Under the pieces are notes generated by a model. The model saw nothing but the letters and a program-made list of their open reading frames with translations, was not told the origin of the DNA and did no database searches. The translations under genes and the position numbers were made by a program. A DNA stretch of 64,000 nucleotides from Rhodococcus sp. HNM0563. GTDB lineage: Bacteria; Actinomycetota; Actinomycetes; Mycobacteriales; Mycobacteriaceae. The DNA lies in NCBI RefSeq assembly GCF_012726195.1, contig NZ_JAASAF010000002.1, positions 248,001-312,000 of the forward strand, read 5' to 3'. Positions within the stretch are counted from its first letter, which is position 1. Each line of letters starts with the position of its first letter. Below, one piece after another: positions 7,118-16,309 of the stretch.

Positions 7118-10100
7118 ATGAATGCCCTGACGATCACGTTGGGCACGATCGGCGTGCTGCTCAGCCTCGTGTGCTGGTACTCCTTCATCGGCGGCGCATG
7201 GAAGATGGTCAGCGCGATACGGATCGGCCAACCGGCCCCGGATCGCTGGCGCCCCTTCTTCCCGCGCTTCAAGCAGATGGTCGTCGAGTTCCTCGCGCAC
7301 ACGAGAATGAACAAGTTCCGGACCGTCGGCTGGGCTCACTGGCTCGTCATGGTCGGCTTCCTCCTCGGCGCCATCGTCTGGTTCGAGGCATACGGCCAGA
7401 CGTTCAACCCCGAGTTCCACTGGCCTCTCATCGGTGGCACCGCGGTCTACCACTTCGTCGACGAGATCCTCGGCCTCGGCACGGTGATCGGCATCGTCGT
7501 GCTGATCATCATTCGCCAGCTGAATCACCCTCGTCAGCCCGGACGTCTGTCGCGCTTCACCGGCTCCGATTTCAAGGCCGCTTACTTCGTCGAGGCAGTC
7601 GTCCTCATCGAGGGCCTCGGCATGATCTTCGTGAAGGCCGGGAAGATCGCCACCTACGGCGGCGGCCACATGTCGACCGACTTCTTCACGATGAATCTCG
7701 CGAAGCTTCTGCCTGCAAGCCCCGAGATGGTGTCGGTCTTCGCGTTCATCAAGTTGATGTCCGGCATGATCTGGCTCTACGTGGTCGGCCGCAACATCAC
7801 GTGGGGTGTCGCATGGCACCGCTTCGCTGCGTTCTTCAACATCTATTTCAAGCGTGAGGACGACGGCGGAGTCGCCCTCGGTGCCGCGAAGCCCATGATG
7901 AGCAAGGGCAAGGCCCTCACCATGGAGAACGTCGACCCCGACACCGACACGCTCGGTGCCGGACGCATCGAGGACTTCTCGTGGAAGGGCTGGCTGGACT
8001 TCAGCACCTGCACCGAGTGCGGCCGCTGCCAGTCGCAGTGCCCCGCCTGGAACACCGGTAAGCCGCTGTCGCCGAAGCTGCTCATCATGTCGCTGCGCGA
8101 CCACGGCAACGCCAAGGCCCCCTACCTGCTGGCCGGTGGCCGCACGGACATGGGCGGCGACGAGGTCGGCCTCGTCGACAGCGAAGGCAACGTCAAGGAA
8201 GCCGCACTCGCCAAGATCCCCGAAGCGGCACGTGCCGAAGCGGGCCGCAAGCTCGTCGGCGAATCGGCCGAACTCGTCGAGGCCGGCGAACTCGCCCCCG
8301 TCATCGACACCGAGACGTTGTGGAGCTGCACCAACTGTGGCGCGTGCGTCGAGCAGTGCCCCGTCGATATCGAGCACGTCGACCACATCATCGATATGCG
8401 TCGCTACCAGGTGCTCATCGAATCGGACTTCCCGTCCGAGCTCGCAGGTCTGTTCAAGAACCTCGAGAACAAGGGCAACCCCTGGGGTCAGAATTCTAAG
8501 GACCGTCTCAACTGGATCAACGAGATGGACTTCGAGATCCCGGTGTTCGGCAAGGACGCCGAGAGCTTCGACGGCTACGAATACCTCTTCTGGGTCGGCT
8601 GCGCCGGCGCCTACGAGGATCGCGCCAAGAAGACGACGAAGGCCGTCGCCGAACTGCTCGCCACCGCAGGAACCAAGTTCATGGTCCTCGGCGCCGAGGA
8701 AACCTGCACGGGCGACTCGGCTCGCCGCGCGGGTAACGAGTTCCTGTTCCAGCAGCTGGCGCAGCAGAACATCGAGGTCCTCGACGGCGTGTTCGAGGGT
8801 GTCGAGCAGAGCAAGCGCAAGATCGTCGTGACCTGCGCTCACTGCTTCAACGCGCTGAACAACGAGTACCCCGAGGTCGGTGGCAACTACGAGGTCGTCC
8901 ACCACACCCAGCTACTCAACCGCCTGGTGCGGGCGAAGAAACTGGTCCAGGTCGCGCCTGTCAGCGAGGACGTCACTTACCACGACCCGTGCTTCCTCGG
9001 TCGTCACAACAAGGTGTACAACGCTCCGCGTGAGCTCATGGCGGCGTCGGGTGCAAAGCTCGTCGAGATGCCTCGCCACGGTGAGCGGTCGATGTGCTGT
9101 GGCGCCGGCGGTGCCCGCATGTGGATGGAAGAGCGGATCGGTAAGCGCATCAACGTCGACCGTGTCGACGAAGCACTGAGCACCGACCCCAAGAAGATCG
9201 CAACCGGCTGCCCGTTCTGCCGCGTGATGCTCACGGACGGTGTCACCGCGCGTCAGGAAGAGGGCAAGGGCGAGGGTGTCGAGGTCGTCGACGTCGCGCA
9301 GCTGATGCTCGAGTCGATCTCACGCGTCGAGGCGGACAAGCTCACGGAGAACCTGAAGGTGATCCAGCAGCCGAAGACCCCGGTCGAGGCCGAGGCCGTC
9401 GCCGAAGCCGTCGAGGAAGAGCGCGTCGAAGAAGTCGTGGAAGCTGCGGCGACCCCCGCGGCACCCAAGACGACGGGCGCGCCGAAGGCCGGCGGACTGC
9501 AGATGAAGGGCGGACTCAAGGGCCCCGGCGCCAAGAAGGCCGCGGCGCCTGCCGAGGCCGCTGAGGCACCGAAGGCCAAGCCCGGCGGCTTGCAAATGAA
9601 GGGCGGACTCAAGGGACCGGGCGCCAAGAAGGCAGCGGCACCTGCTGCTCCTGCTTCCGAGTCTGCGTCGACCGAAGCTCCGGCCGTCCCGAAGGCCAAG
9701 CCCGGCGGACTGCAAATGAAGGGCGGGCTCAAGGGACCGGGCGCCAAGAAGGCAGCTGCACCGGCCGCGGCCGCTCCGGAAGCTGCTGCACCCGCAGCCG
9801 AGTCGGCACTCCCGACCGCCAAGCCCGGTGGTCTGCAGCTCAAGAGCGGACTCAAGGGCCCCGGCGCCAGTAAGGCAGCTGCTCCCGCAGCAGCGTCTGC
9901 ACCCGAGGCTGCTCCTGAAGCTGCGGCCTCGGAGGCTCCTGCCGAAGCACCGAAGGAGACCGCGATCCCGAAGGCGAAGCCCGGTGGATTGCAGCTCAAG
10001 AGCGGACTCAAGGGCCCCGGCCCGAAGAAGGCCGCACCGGCAGCACCGGCGACGGAGTCGGCTCCTGCTCCGGAGTCGGCTCCTGCTCCGGAGGCCGCGT

Positions 10101-10234
10101 CTGCTCCGGAGGCTGTGCCCGAGCCGTCCGCCGAGCCCGAGGCGAAGCCCGCGTCGGAGGCACCGGCTCCGCCGAAGGCCAAGCCCGGCGGACTGCAGAT
10201 CAAGGGTGGCCCCAAGCCTCCCGGCCGTAAGTAA
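7118..10234 (+). CDS. etfD: EtfD-type membrane iron-sulphur oxidoreductase (electron transfer from ETF)
   Basis: 1038 residues. Several transmembrane helices fill residues 1-~240 (nitrate-reductase-gamma-like). Two 4Fe-4S motifs follow: CTECGRCQSQCP from Cys298 and CTNCGACVEQCP from Cys404. Two cysteine-rich CCG domains of the heterodisulphide-reductase type come next (Cys495 region; CCGAGG at ~660). The family matches M. tuberculosis Rv0338c, which with EtfBA passes electrons from acyl-CoA dehydrogenases to the respiratory chain. The ATG at 7118 is preferred over an upstream frame start because GAAAGG precedes it and the first membrane helix begins there. The last ~250 residues are an Ala/Pro/Lys-rich tail with six repeat units that I do not expect in the mycobacterial protein. 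Confidence 0.9.
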   Translation: MNALTITLGTIGVLLSLVCWYSFIGGAWKMVSAIRIGQPAPDRWRPFFPRFKQMVVEFLAHTRMNKFRTVGWAHWLVMVGFLLGAIVWFEAYGQTFNPEFHWPLIGGTAVYHFVDEILGLGTVIGIVVLIIIRQLNHPRQPGRLSRFTGSDFKAAYFVEAVVLIEGLGMIFVKAGKIATYGGGHMSTDFFTMNLAKLLPASPEMVSVFAFIKLMSGMIWLYVVGRNITWGVAWHRFAAFFNIYFKREDDGGVALGAAKPMMSKGKALTMENVDPDTDTLGAGRIEDFSWKGWLDFSTCTECGRCQSQCPAWNTGKPLSPKLLIMSLRDHGNAKAPYLLAGGRTDMGGDEVGLVDSEGNVKEAALAKIPEAARAEAGRKLVGESAELVEAGELAPVIDTETLWSCTNCGACVEQCPVDIEHVDHIIDMRRYQVLIESDFPSELAGLFKNLENKGNPWGQNSKDRLNWINEMDFEIPVFGKDAESFDGYEYLFWVGCAGAYEDRAKKTTKAVAELLATAGTKFMVLGAEETCTGDSARRAGNEFLFQQLAQQNIEVLDGVFEGVEQSKRKIVVTCAHCFNALNNEYPEVGGNYEVVHHTQLLNRLVRAKKLVQVAPVSEDVTYHDPCFLGRHNKVYNAPRELMAASGAKLVEMPRHGERSMCCGAGGARMWMEERIGKRINVDRVDEALSTDPKKIATGCPFCRVMLTDGVTARQEEGKGEGVEVVDVAQLMLESISRVEADKLTENLKVIQQPKTPVEAEAVAEAVEEERVEEVVEAAATPAAPKTTGAPKAGGLQMKGGLKGPGAKKAAAPAEAAEAPKAKPGGLQMKGGLKGPGAKKAAAPAAPASESASTEAPAVPKAKPGGLQMKGGLKGPGAKKAAAPAAAAPEAAAPAAESALPTAKPGGLQLKSGLKGPGASKAAAPAAASAPEAAPEAAASEAPAEAPKETAIPKAKPGGLQLKSGLKGPGPKKAAPAAPATESAPAPESAPAPEAASAPEAVPEPSAEPEAKPASEAPAPPKAKPGGLQIKGGPKPPGRK
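9478..10231 (+). repeat. Six-copy coding repeat in the EtfD tail
   Basis: Six copies of a unit with core PKAKPGGLQMKGGLKGPG are separated by Ala/Pro/Glu spacers of variable length. Copies 4 and 5 read GGLQLKSGLKGPG and the last is shortened to GGLQIKGGPKPPG. The tail is strongly basic in the repeats and acidic in the spacers. Confidence 0.9.
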
Positions 10235-10247
10235 GCAGCCCTAGTAC

Positions 10248-10291
10248 AAAGCAAGCAGCCCTGGTGGTCATCCACCAGGGCTGCTTGCTTT
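10248..10291. terminator. Strong bidirectional terminator after etfD (part of a dispersed palindromic repeat)
   Basis: A perfect 20-bp stem (arms 10248-10267 and 10272-10291) with a TCAT loop, followed by TACTTTTG. Its right arm overlaps the stop codon of the convergent gene (10290-10292), so it terminates both. A larger surrounding pattern (AAGTAAGCAG ... TTTGCCCTGCTAGCTTCC) matches the element at 62300-62383. Confidence 0.9.
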
Positions 10292-11261
10292 ACTTTTGCC
10301 CTGCTAGCTTCCGGGTCTCGAACGTCCCCATCGGACCGCTCCCTCTCCCAGCCAGTGCGATCCCCTCGCGGATTCGGGTGACGAGTGCGTCCGGTGTCTG
10401 CAAATCTGCCCACGTCCACCGCACGACGACCCATCCCGAATGCCGCAGCCGATCCTCGCGCAACTTCTCCTGGAAGACGACGTCCTCTGCATCCCTGGTG
10501 GCGACACCGTCACGCCGGTACTTGATCCGCCCGTCGAACTCACCGATCACTCCATGCTCAGGAAGGAGGAAGTCGACACGAGCCAACCAACGACCATTCG
10601 CATCGAACACATCCGGCTGTTCTTCCGGGATGGGCAACTGCGCACCGATCATCAGGACTCGGCTGCGGGATTCGCCGACGCTATCGCTGCGGTCGCTCAT
10701 GAAACGGACAGCTCGCGCCGCCTTCGCACGACCCGGATGCCGGCCCATGCGCTCGATGGCCCGATTCAGCTCGTCGAGCGTGGTGACGCCGATCCTCAGC
10801 GCCCGGTCCCCCACCACGACAGCCTGCTCGAACGACAGAGTCGAAGAAAGGTCGGTGATCGTCCGTTCGACGGAAAGCACACGCACGCCGACCCTCGACG
10901 TCACTTCATCCTCGGTGAACTTCGACGAATGCAACACGCACCCGGGTCCCCGGCGACTTCCACCGGAGCGATTGCGAGTCGCGTGGACGGCATCGAGCGG
11001 AATCTGCCACGTCTCCAGTCCGTGCATCACGGCCGCCGACACGTGGCTCAGAGCGGTGCCTTCTCTGAAGTTCTCCATCGCCGCCGTCGCGCGGTAGAAA
11101 TGCCGGTCTCGCTCGTCTGCGTCTGCGTAGATGCCGGACGGGATATACACACCCGAGCCCAACCGAGTCCATGCTCCTGTTCGCACCAGTCGCCGGACTT
11201 CCGAGTCGGTGACACCGCGCGCACGCGCCTCACATCGTCGAATGATCTTGTCGTCCCCCAC
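10290..11261 (-). CDS. AbiEi-like N-terminal domain fused to a DUF559/Vsr-like nuclease-fold domain
   Basis: 323 residues from a GTG start. The N-terminal ~120 residues resemble the winged-helix region of AbiEi-type proteins (GVTDSEVRRLVRTGAW, LGSGVYIP, ALSHVSAAVMHGL). The C-terminal ~110 residues resemble the DUF559 domain, a PD-(D/E)XK-type fold: RVDFLLPEHGVIGEFDG supplies D and ExD, a Lys follows, then WVVVRWTWADL. Nuclease activity is inferred from the fold only. No partner toxin gene is adjacent. These genes are common and scattered in rhodococci; the biological role is unclear. A related pseudogene lies at 41152-42036. Its final codons lie inside the palindromic terminator repeat. Confidence 0.75.
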   Translation of the reverse strand: MGDDKIIRRCEARARGVTDSEVRRLVRTGAWTRLGSGVYIPSGIYADADERDRHFYRATAAMENFREGTALSHVSAAVMHGLETWQIPLDAVHATRNRSGGSRRGPGCVLHSSKFTEDEVTSRVGVRVLSVERTITDLSSTLSFEQAVVVGDRALRIGVTTLDELNRAIERMGRHPGRAKAARAVRFMSDRSDSVGESRSRVLMIGAQLPIPEEQPDVFDANGRWLARVDFLLPEHGVIGEFDGRIKYRRDGVATRDAEDVVFQEKLREDRLRHSGWVVVRWTWADLQTPDALVTRIREGIALAGRGSGPMGTFETRKLAGQK

Positions 11262-11342
11262 ACGATGCAGCGTCGTCTACCGGTTCGCCCGGCACCAGCC
11301 CCGTTCCGGGAAATCGCGGATTCTGTGTACGAATGCCGTCCC

Positions 11343-11351
11343 TGTGGACAA
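11343..11351 (-). promoter_or_regulatory. DnaA-box-like 9-mer upstream of the AbiEi/DUF559-like gene
   Basis: TGTGGACAA is the exact complement of TTGTCCACA, the actinobacterial DnaA-box consensus. A near match (TGTGGACGA) follows about 27 bp later. A single 9-mer can occur by chance; it is noted because similar 9-mers precede the related pseudogene. Confidence 0.3.
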
Positions 11352-11400
11352 CTTCCGTACAGCCCCCATGTGGACGACCGGATTCGGGCGCACTGGACGA

Positions 11401-12393
11401 TCACAGCTCCATCGACGCCGCGAGCTGCGGCCAGGAGCGCTGAAGTTCGTCTTCCCAGTACCCCCACGAGTGCGTACCGTCGGGCCGGAAGTGGAAGGTC
11501 GCCGGGATGTCGAGTTCTTCCAACCGGTCCTGGAGTCGATGCGTGCAGATATTCGTGGCGGCCTCGATCAGGCCGCCGACCACGACCTGGTCGAGTAGCG
11601 GCGGCGACTGCGGCGTCCGCGGAAGTTCCGGATTCTCGTACGGCCCGGGCAGACCCGTTCCGTTCGAGATGTAGAGGGAGAGGCCGCGTAGGCCTTCCGC
11701 GTTGACGGTCGGGTCGTGCGCGACCCAGCCTTCCCCGTCATAGGGACCCCACATGTTCGTCGCGTCGGTCTCCCCCATCCCCTCGATCACCGACCTCAGA
11801 TAGGTCTGCCCCAGCGGGTCGCTGGTCTGCGCGCACCCGCTGTACGACGCGACACCTCGGTAGAGGTCGGGAGCGTGGATCGCGAGGGACAGCACCGACG
11901 TCGCGGCCATCGACAAACCCGCGATCGCGTTGACGCCCGTTGTGCCCAGCGCGTCGTCGATCACCGGGGGCAGTTCCTCGGTCAGGAACGTCTCCCACTT
12001 GGCCACGCCGACGACCGGATCTTCTTTGATCCAGTCGGTGTAATACGTGAACATTCCCTCGGCGGGGATGACGACGTTGACGTTCTTGTCGGCGAGGAAC
12101 TCGAGAATCTTGGTCTGGTTGAGCCAGTTGGCGCCGTCCTCGCCGCCGCCTGCACCGTTGAGCAAGTACAGCGTCGGGCGCGGAACAGATGTATCTGCAG
12201 GCTTGATGACCTGCAGGGGAATGTTCCTGTCCATCGACGGCGAATACACGAGCATGTCCGAGCGCCGATCGTCGACCTGCTCGACGCTGTCCACGTGGGC
12301 CGCGGGTTCGGCGGACGCAGGCACGGCAGGGACAACCAGGGCGAACGCGACCGCAGCGCACAACGCTGCTCGGCGCAGAACGTACTCATTCAT
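11401..12393 (-). CDS. Secreted antigen-85/mycolyltransferase-like alpha/beta-hydrolase
   Basis: 330 residues. Signal peptide likely cut after ASA (~28). The alpha/beta-hydrolase fold has nucleophile Ser161 in GLSMAA and a probable catalytic His308 in THSWGYW. It has the esterase-D/Ag85 features of corynebacterial mycolyltransferases, including [13 protein letters not shown] and [12 protein letters not shown]. Family members transfer acyl (mycolyl) groups to trehalose or arabinogalactan, or hydrolyse esters, outside the membrane. Its ATG overlaps the TGA of the NRPS gene (ATGA), so it is translated from the same message. It could act on the lipopeptide after export, or be a cell-wall acyltransferase carried in the operon; sequence alone does not decide. 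Confidence 0.8.
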   Translation of the reverse strand: MNEYVLRRAALCAAVAFALVVPAVPASAEPAAHVDSVEQVDDRRSDMLVYSPSMDRNIPLQVIKPADTSVPRPTLYLLNGAGGGEDGANWLNQTKILEFLADKNVNVVIPAEGMFTYYTDWIKEDPVVGVAKWETFLTEELPPVIDDALGTTGVNAIAGLSMAATSVLSLAIHAPDLYRGVASYSGCAQTSDPLGQTYLRSVIEGMGETDATNMWGPYDGEGWVAHDPTVNAEGLRGLSLYISNGTGLPGPYENPELPRTPQSPPLLDQVVVGGLIEAATNICTHRLQDRLEELDIPATFHFRPDGTHSWGYWEDELQRSWPQLAASMEL

Positions 12394-15300
12394 GTAGCGG
12401 ATTCGCCCTTATCGGTAGTCGGGTGCAGTTCGATGACTCTACGCACCGTCGGACCGACGACAGCAAGGGCCTCGGGCGAAGTCATGTGCCAATGCGTCAC
12501 GGGCACTGAATGATCATGGATCTCGCCCGTGACCGCGTCTGCCCAGTCTGTGGCTCCAGATCGTCCGTCGGCAGAAGCGGTGAAGTAGAGGACGTCGCCG
12601 TCGAACACACCGGGCCGGTGCTCGCTGAGCAGCCTCGAGTTGTGTTCTGCGGTGGCGATCAGTCGCTGCACCATCGGTTCGGTGTCGTCGACGGCGTTGC
12701 CGGTCAGCTCTGCAACAGTCGCGACGAGCTCGGCGACATCCTGCGGCGCGCTGTCGTCGAAGCCGAAACCTGCCAGGAGGTCGGCCATCGACACCGTCGC
12801 ACGTTCACCGGCGGTCGGCTCGGACGAGCCGCCCACGACGCTGTCGAGCATCACGAGATGGTCCACCGATTCACCCGCGGCCTGCAGCTGCACCGCCATC
12901 GCATGGGCGATCACACCACCGAGCGACCAGCCGAGCAGCCGGTAGGGCCCGTGCGGCTGCACGCCGCGAAGTTCTTCGACGTATCGCGCGGCGAGTTCGT
13001 CGAGGGTGGCGGGCGCGAAGTCGGCTTCGGTACCGGCCGGCGTCTGCAGACCATAGAGGTCGATGTCGAGTTCCTGTGACAAGCCGGTGTAGCACCACGA
13101 CAAACCGACGATCGGATGCACACAGAACAACGGTGTGCCCGAGCCCTGTGCGCGCAGCGGCAACACCGGACGGAGCGCGTCCGACATGCTCGTACCGGAA
13201 CCCTCGGCGATCAAGCGGGCGAAGCCTTCGACGGTCGACTCCTGGAACAGCCACTGCAAGGGCACCTGAGTGTCCAGCTCCGCGCGCAGGCGTGAGACGA
13301 GCCTCGTCGCGACGAGGGACGTACCGCCGAGCGCGAAGAAGTCGTCGTCGAGACCGACCGATTCAGCCCCGAGCACATCCGCGAACACCGACGCCACGAT
13401 CAGCTCGGTCTCCGTCACCGGAGCCCGGAACTCACGGGTCTCGAACATCGGCTCCGGCAACGCCTTCCGGTCCAGCTTTCCGGACGCGTTGAGCGGCAAC
13501 GACTCGAGGACGACGAACTGCGACGGCACCATGTACGACGGCAGCACCGCGCTCATGGCATCCCGCAGATCCGAAGTACCCGGAGCACCCGACAAAACGA
13601 CGTAGCCGACCAACCGGTCCGACCAGACCGCAACCGCACCCGCGGCAACACCGTCGAGACCACGCAACACAGCCTCGATCTCACCGAGCTCGATACGCTG
13701 ACCACGCAGCTTGACCTGCTGATCATTGCGACCCACAAACTCGAGCTCACCGGCACGACTCCACCGCACCAGATCACCCGTGCGATACATGCGGTCGCCG
13801 GCACCACCGAACGGATTCGCCACGAACCGGTCGGCCGTCAGCCGCGAATCGACATATCCGCGAGCCACCTGTGTACCCGCGACGTAGAGCTCGCCTGGGA
13901 CACCCACGGGGACGAACTGCAGACGGTCATCGAGAACGAACACCTGGGTATTCGACACCGGCTCACCGATCGGGACGATCCCAGCGTCTCCCTCGACACT
14001 GAGTCGATGCGTGACCTGGATTGTCGATTCCGTCGGCCCGTACAGGTTGTGGACATCTGCCCCGAGCGAGATCCGCGCCCGCCGCGCAGTCGTGCCGGAC
14101 AACGCCTCGCCACCGGAGAACACCAACCGCAGCGCATCGGTTGGCTCGTCCACGACATCGAGTACCGCATCGAGCACCGACGGCACGAACTGCGCGATCG
14201 TCACCTCACCCGAAGTCAACACACCGGCCAGATACCCGGGGTCACGATGACCTTCAGGACCGGCGATCACCATCCGAGCACCGGATACGACAGGCAACAG
14301 CAGCTCCCACACCGACGCATCGAACGTCGCCGGGGTCTTCAAGAACACCGAATCCGAAGCATCGACACCGAACTTCGATTGCATCCACAGCAGTTGGTTC
14401 ACCACCGCGCCGTGGGACACCGTGACGCCCTTCGGCCGACCGGTCGAGCCCGACGTGAACAACACATACGCGGCATTCTCGGGACGCAACGGAGCACGGC
14501 GGTCAGTATCGGACACTATTGCGGTCGAGTATTCGGACACGTCGAGAGTGTCCGTACACACCACGGCGCGATCGGTCTCGATGGCTTCATTCGACGAAAT
14601 CAGCACGAGGAGTGGGTCGGCGATGTCGAGTACGTACGCGATCCGGTCCTGCGGCTGTTCTGGATCGATCGGCACATATGCGCCACCGGCAGCGAGCACC
14701 GCATGGATCGCCACGACCATCTCCGCGGACCGACTCATCGCCACCGCCACGCGCGTATCAGGCCCGACACCCCACGAAATCAGATGACGCGCAAGACCTG
14801 CCACCCGGCGGCCGAACTCACCGTACGTCAGTGCCGAGTCGACGCCGACAATCGCCATCGCGCGGGACGAACCCTCGGCACGTTGTCCGACGAGATCTGG
14901 AACAACGAATCCGGACGCCGGGACATCCTCACCCCTACCGGAATCCAGCGATCGAGCACGTTCGTCTGCGGTCAGGATGTCGACATCACCGACCACCACG
15001 CGCGGGTCTTCGACCACGGCCGTCAACACCCGGGTGAAACGTTCGACAGCCGACACGATCGTCGATTCGTCGAACAGGTCCGTCGCATACGTGAACGACA
15101 CAGCGAATCCGCCGTCGGATAGCTCCGACATCGTGACCTGCAGATCGAACTTCGCAAGGTGAGTATCGGCCTCGACGGCAGTCAACGTCAGCCCTGGCAA
15201 CTCGAAACTCGTGGGTGCGAAGTTCTGGAACGTGAGCATCACCTGGAACAACGGATTCCACGCGGTCGTCCTAACGGGATCAAGGACCTCGACCAGCCGC

Positions 15301-16309
15301 TCGAACGGGACATCTGCGTGCCCGAATGCACCGAGGTCCACATCTCGCACCCGAGACAACAACTCGTCGAACGACTCCCCGCCCTCGACCTGCGTCCGCA
15401 ACGCCAATGTGTTGACGAACATCCCGATCAGATCGTCCAGCGCACGCTCACCGCGACCCGCCACGGGGGTACCGATCACGATGTCGCCGGTCCCCGACAA
15501 CCGCGCGAGCAGCACCGCAAGAGCAGCGTGCACGACCATGAACGGCGTGACACCGTGTGCACGCGCGACGGTTTCGAGGCTCGAAGTCAGCGACGCAGTC
15601 AAGGTAAAGTCATGCGACGCACCGCGATACGACGCAACAGCCGGGCGCGGACGATCCGCAGGCAACTCGATCACATCCGGCGCCCCCGCCAACTGATCGG
15701 ACCAGTACGCCAACTGCCGCGACAACACCGATCCCTCATCGGCTTCGGACCCGAGAACCTGCCGCTGCCATATCGCGTAGTCCGCGTACTGCACTTCGAG
15801 CGGCTCCCACAACGGCACTTCACCCAGCGACCGCGACGCGTACGCCGTCATCAGGTCCCGCGACAACGGGCCCATCGAGAAACCGTCGGCTGCAATGTGA
15901 TGCACGACCACCACCAGTACATGCTCGGCGTCCGCGACCCGGAGCAACTTCACGCGAACCGGCGGCGCGAGCGTCACATCGAAACCGGCACTCACCTCGC
16001 GAGCAACCGCACTCAGCAGATCATTCTCCGCTACAGCCTCCGCCGTCAGACCGAGCTGACGGTCAACCGCGGGCAGCACGACCTGGCTGCCGATTCCGTC
16101 GATCTCGGGATAGTAGGTACGCAGAATCTCGTGCCGCTCGATCACATCATCGATGGCCTGCGACAACGCGTCGACATCGAGTGCCCCCGACAAACGGATG
16201 GCGGCAGGAATGTTGTTCACTGCAGATTCCGGGTCGAACCGGTTGAGGAACCACATCCGGGTCTGTGCCGTCGACAGCGGAATCCGGCCAACTCGCAGCT
16301 GGGGCTCGA
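12390..16309 (-). other. NRPS module 7: C, A (same code as module 6), T, thioesterase
   Basis: Boundaries approximate. LCL-type C domain (HHIAADGFS near residue 6820). A-domain code D-A-W-Q-F-G-L-I-Q, identical to module 6. T domain LGGTSL near 7679. The TE domain (~7730-7985) has nucleophile Ser in GWSLGG near residue 7813 and a C-terminal His in VTHWHM. It should release the heptapeptide by hydrolysis or cyclization; Ser2 is a possible ring partner. Confidence 0.85.

Noticed and set aside
7031-8905. Long minus-strand open frame opposite etfD
   Set aside because: Composition is that of an antisense shadow; etfD itself has clear iron-sulphur motifs and a ribosome binding site.
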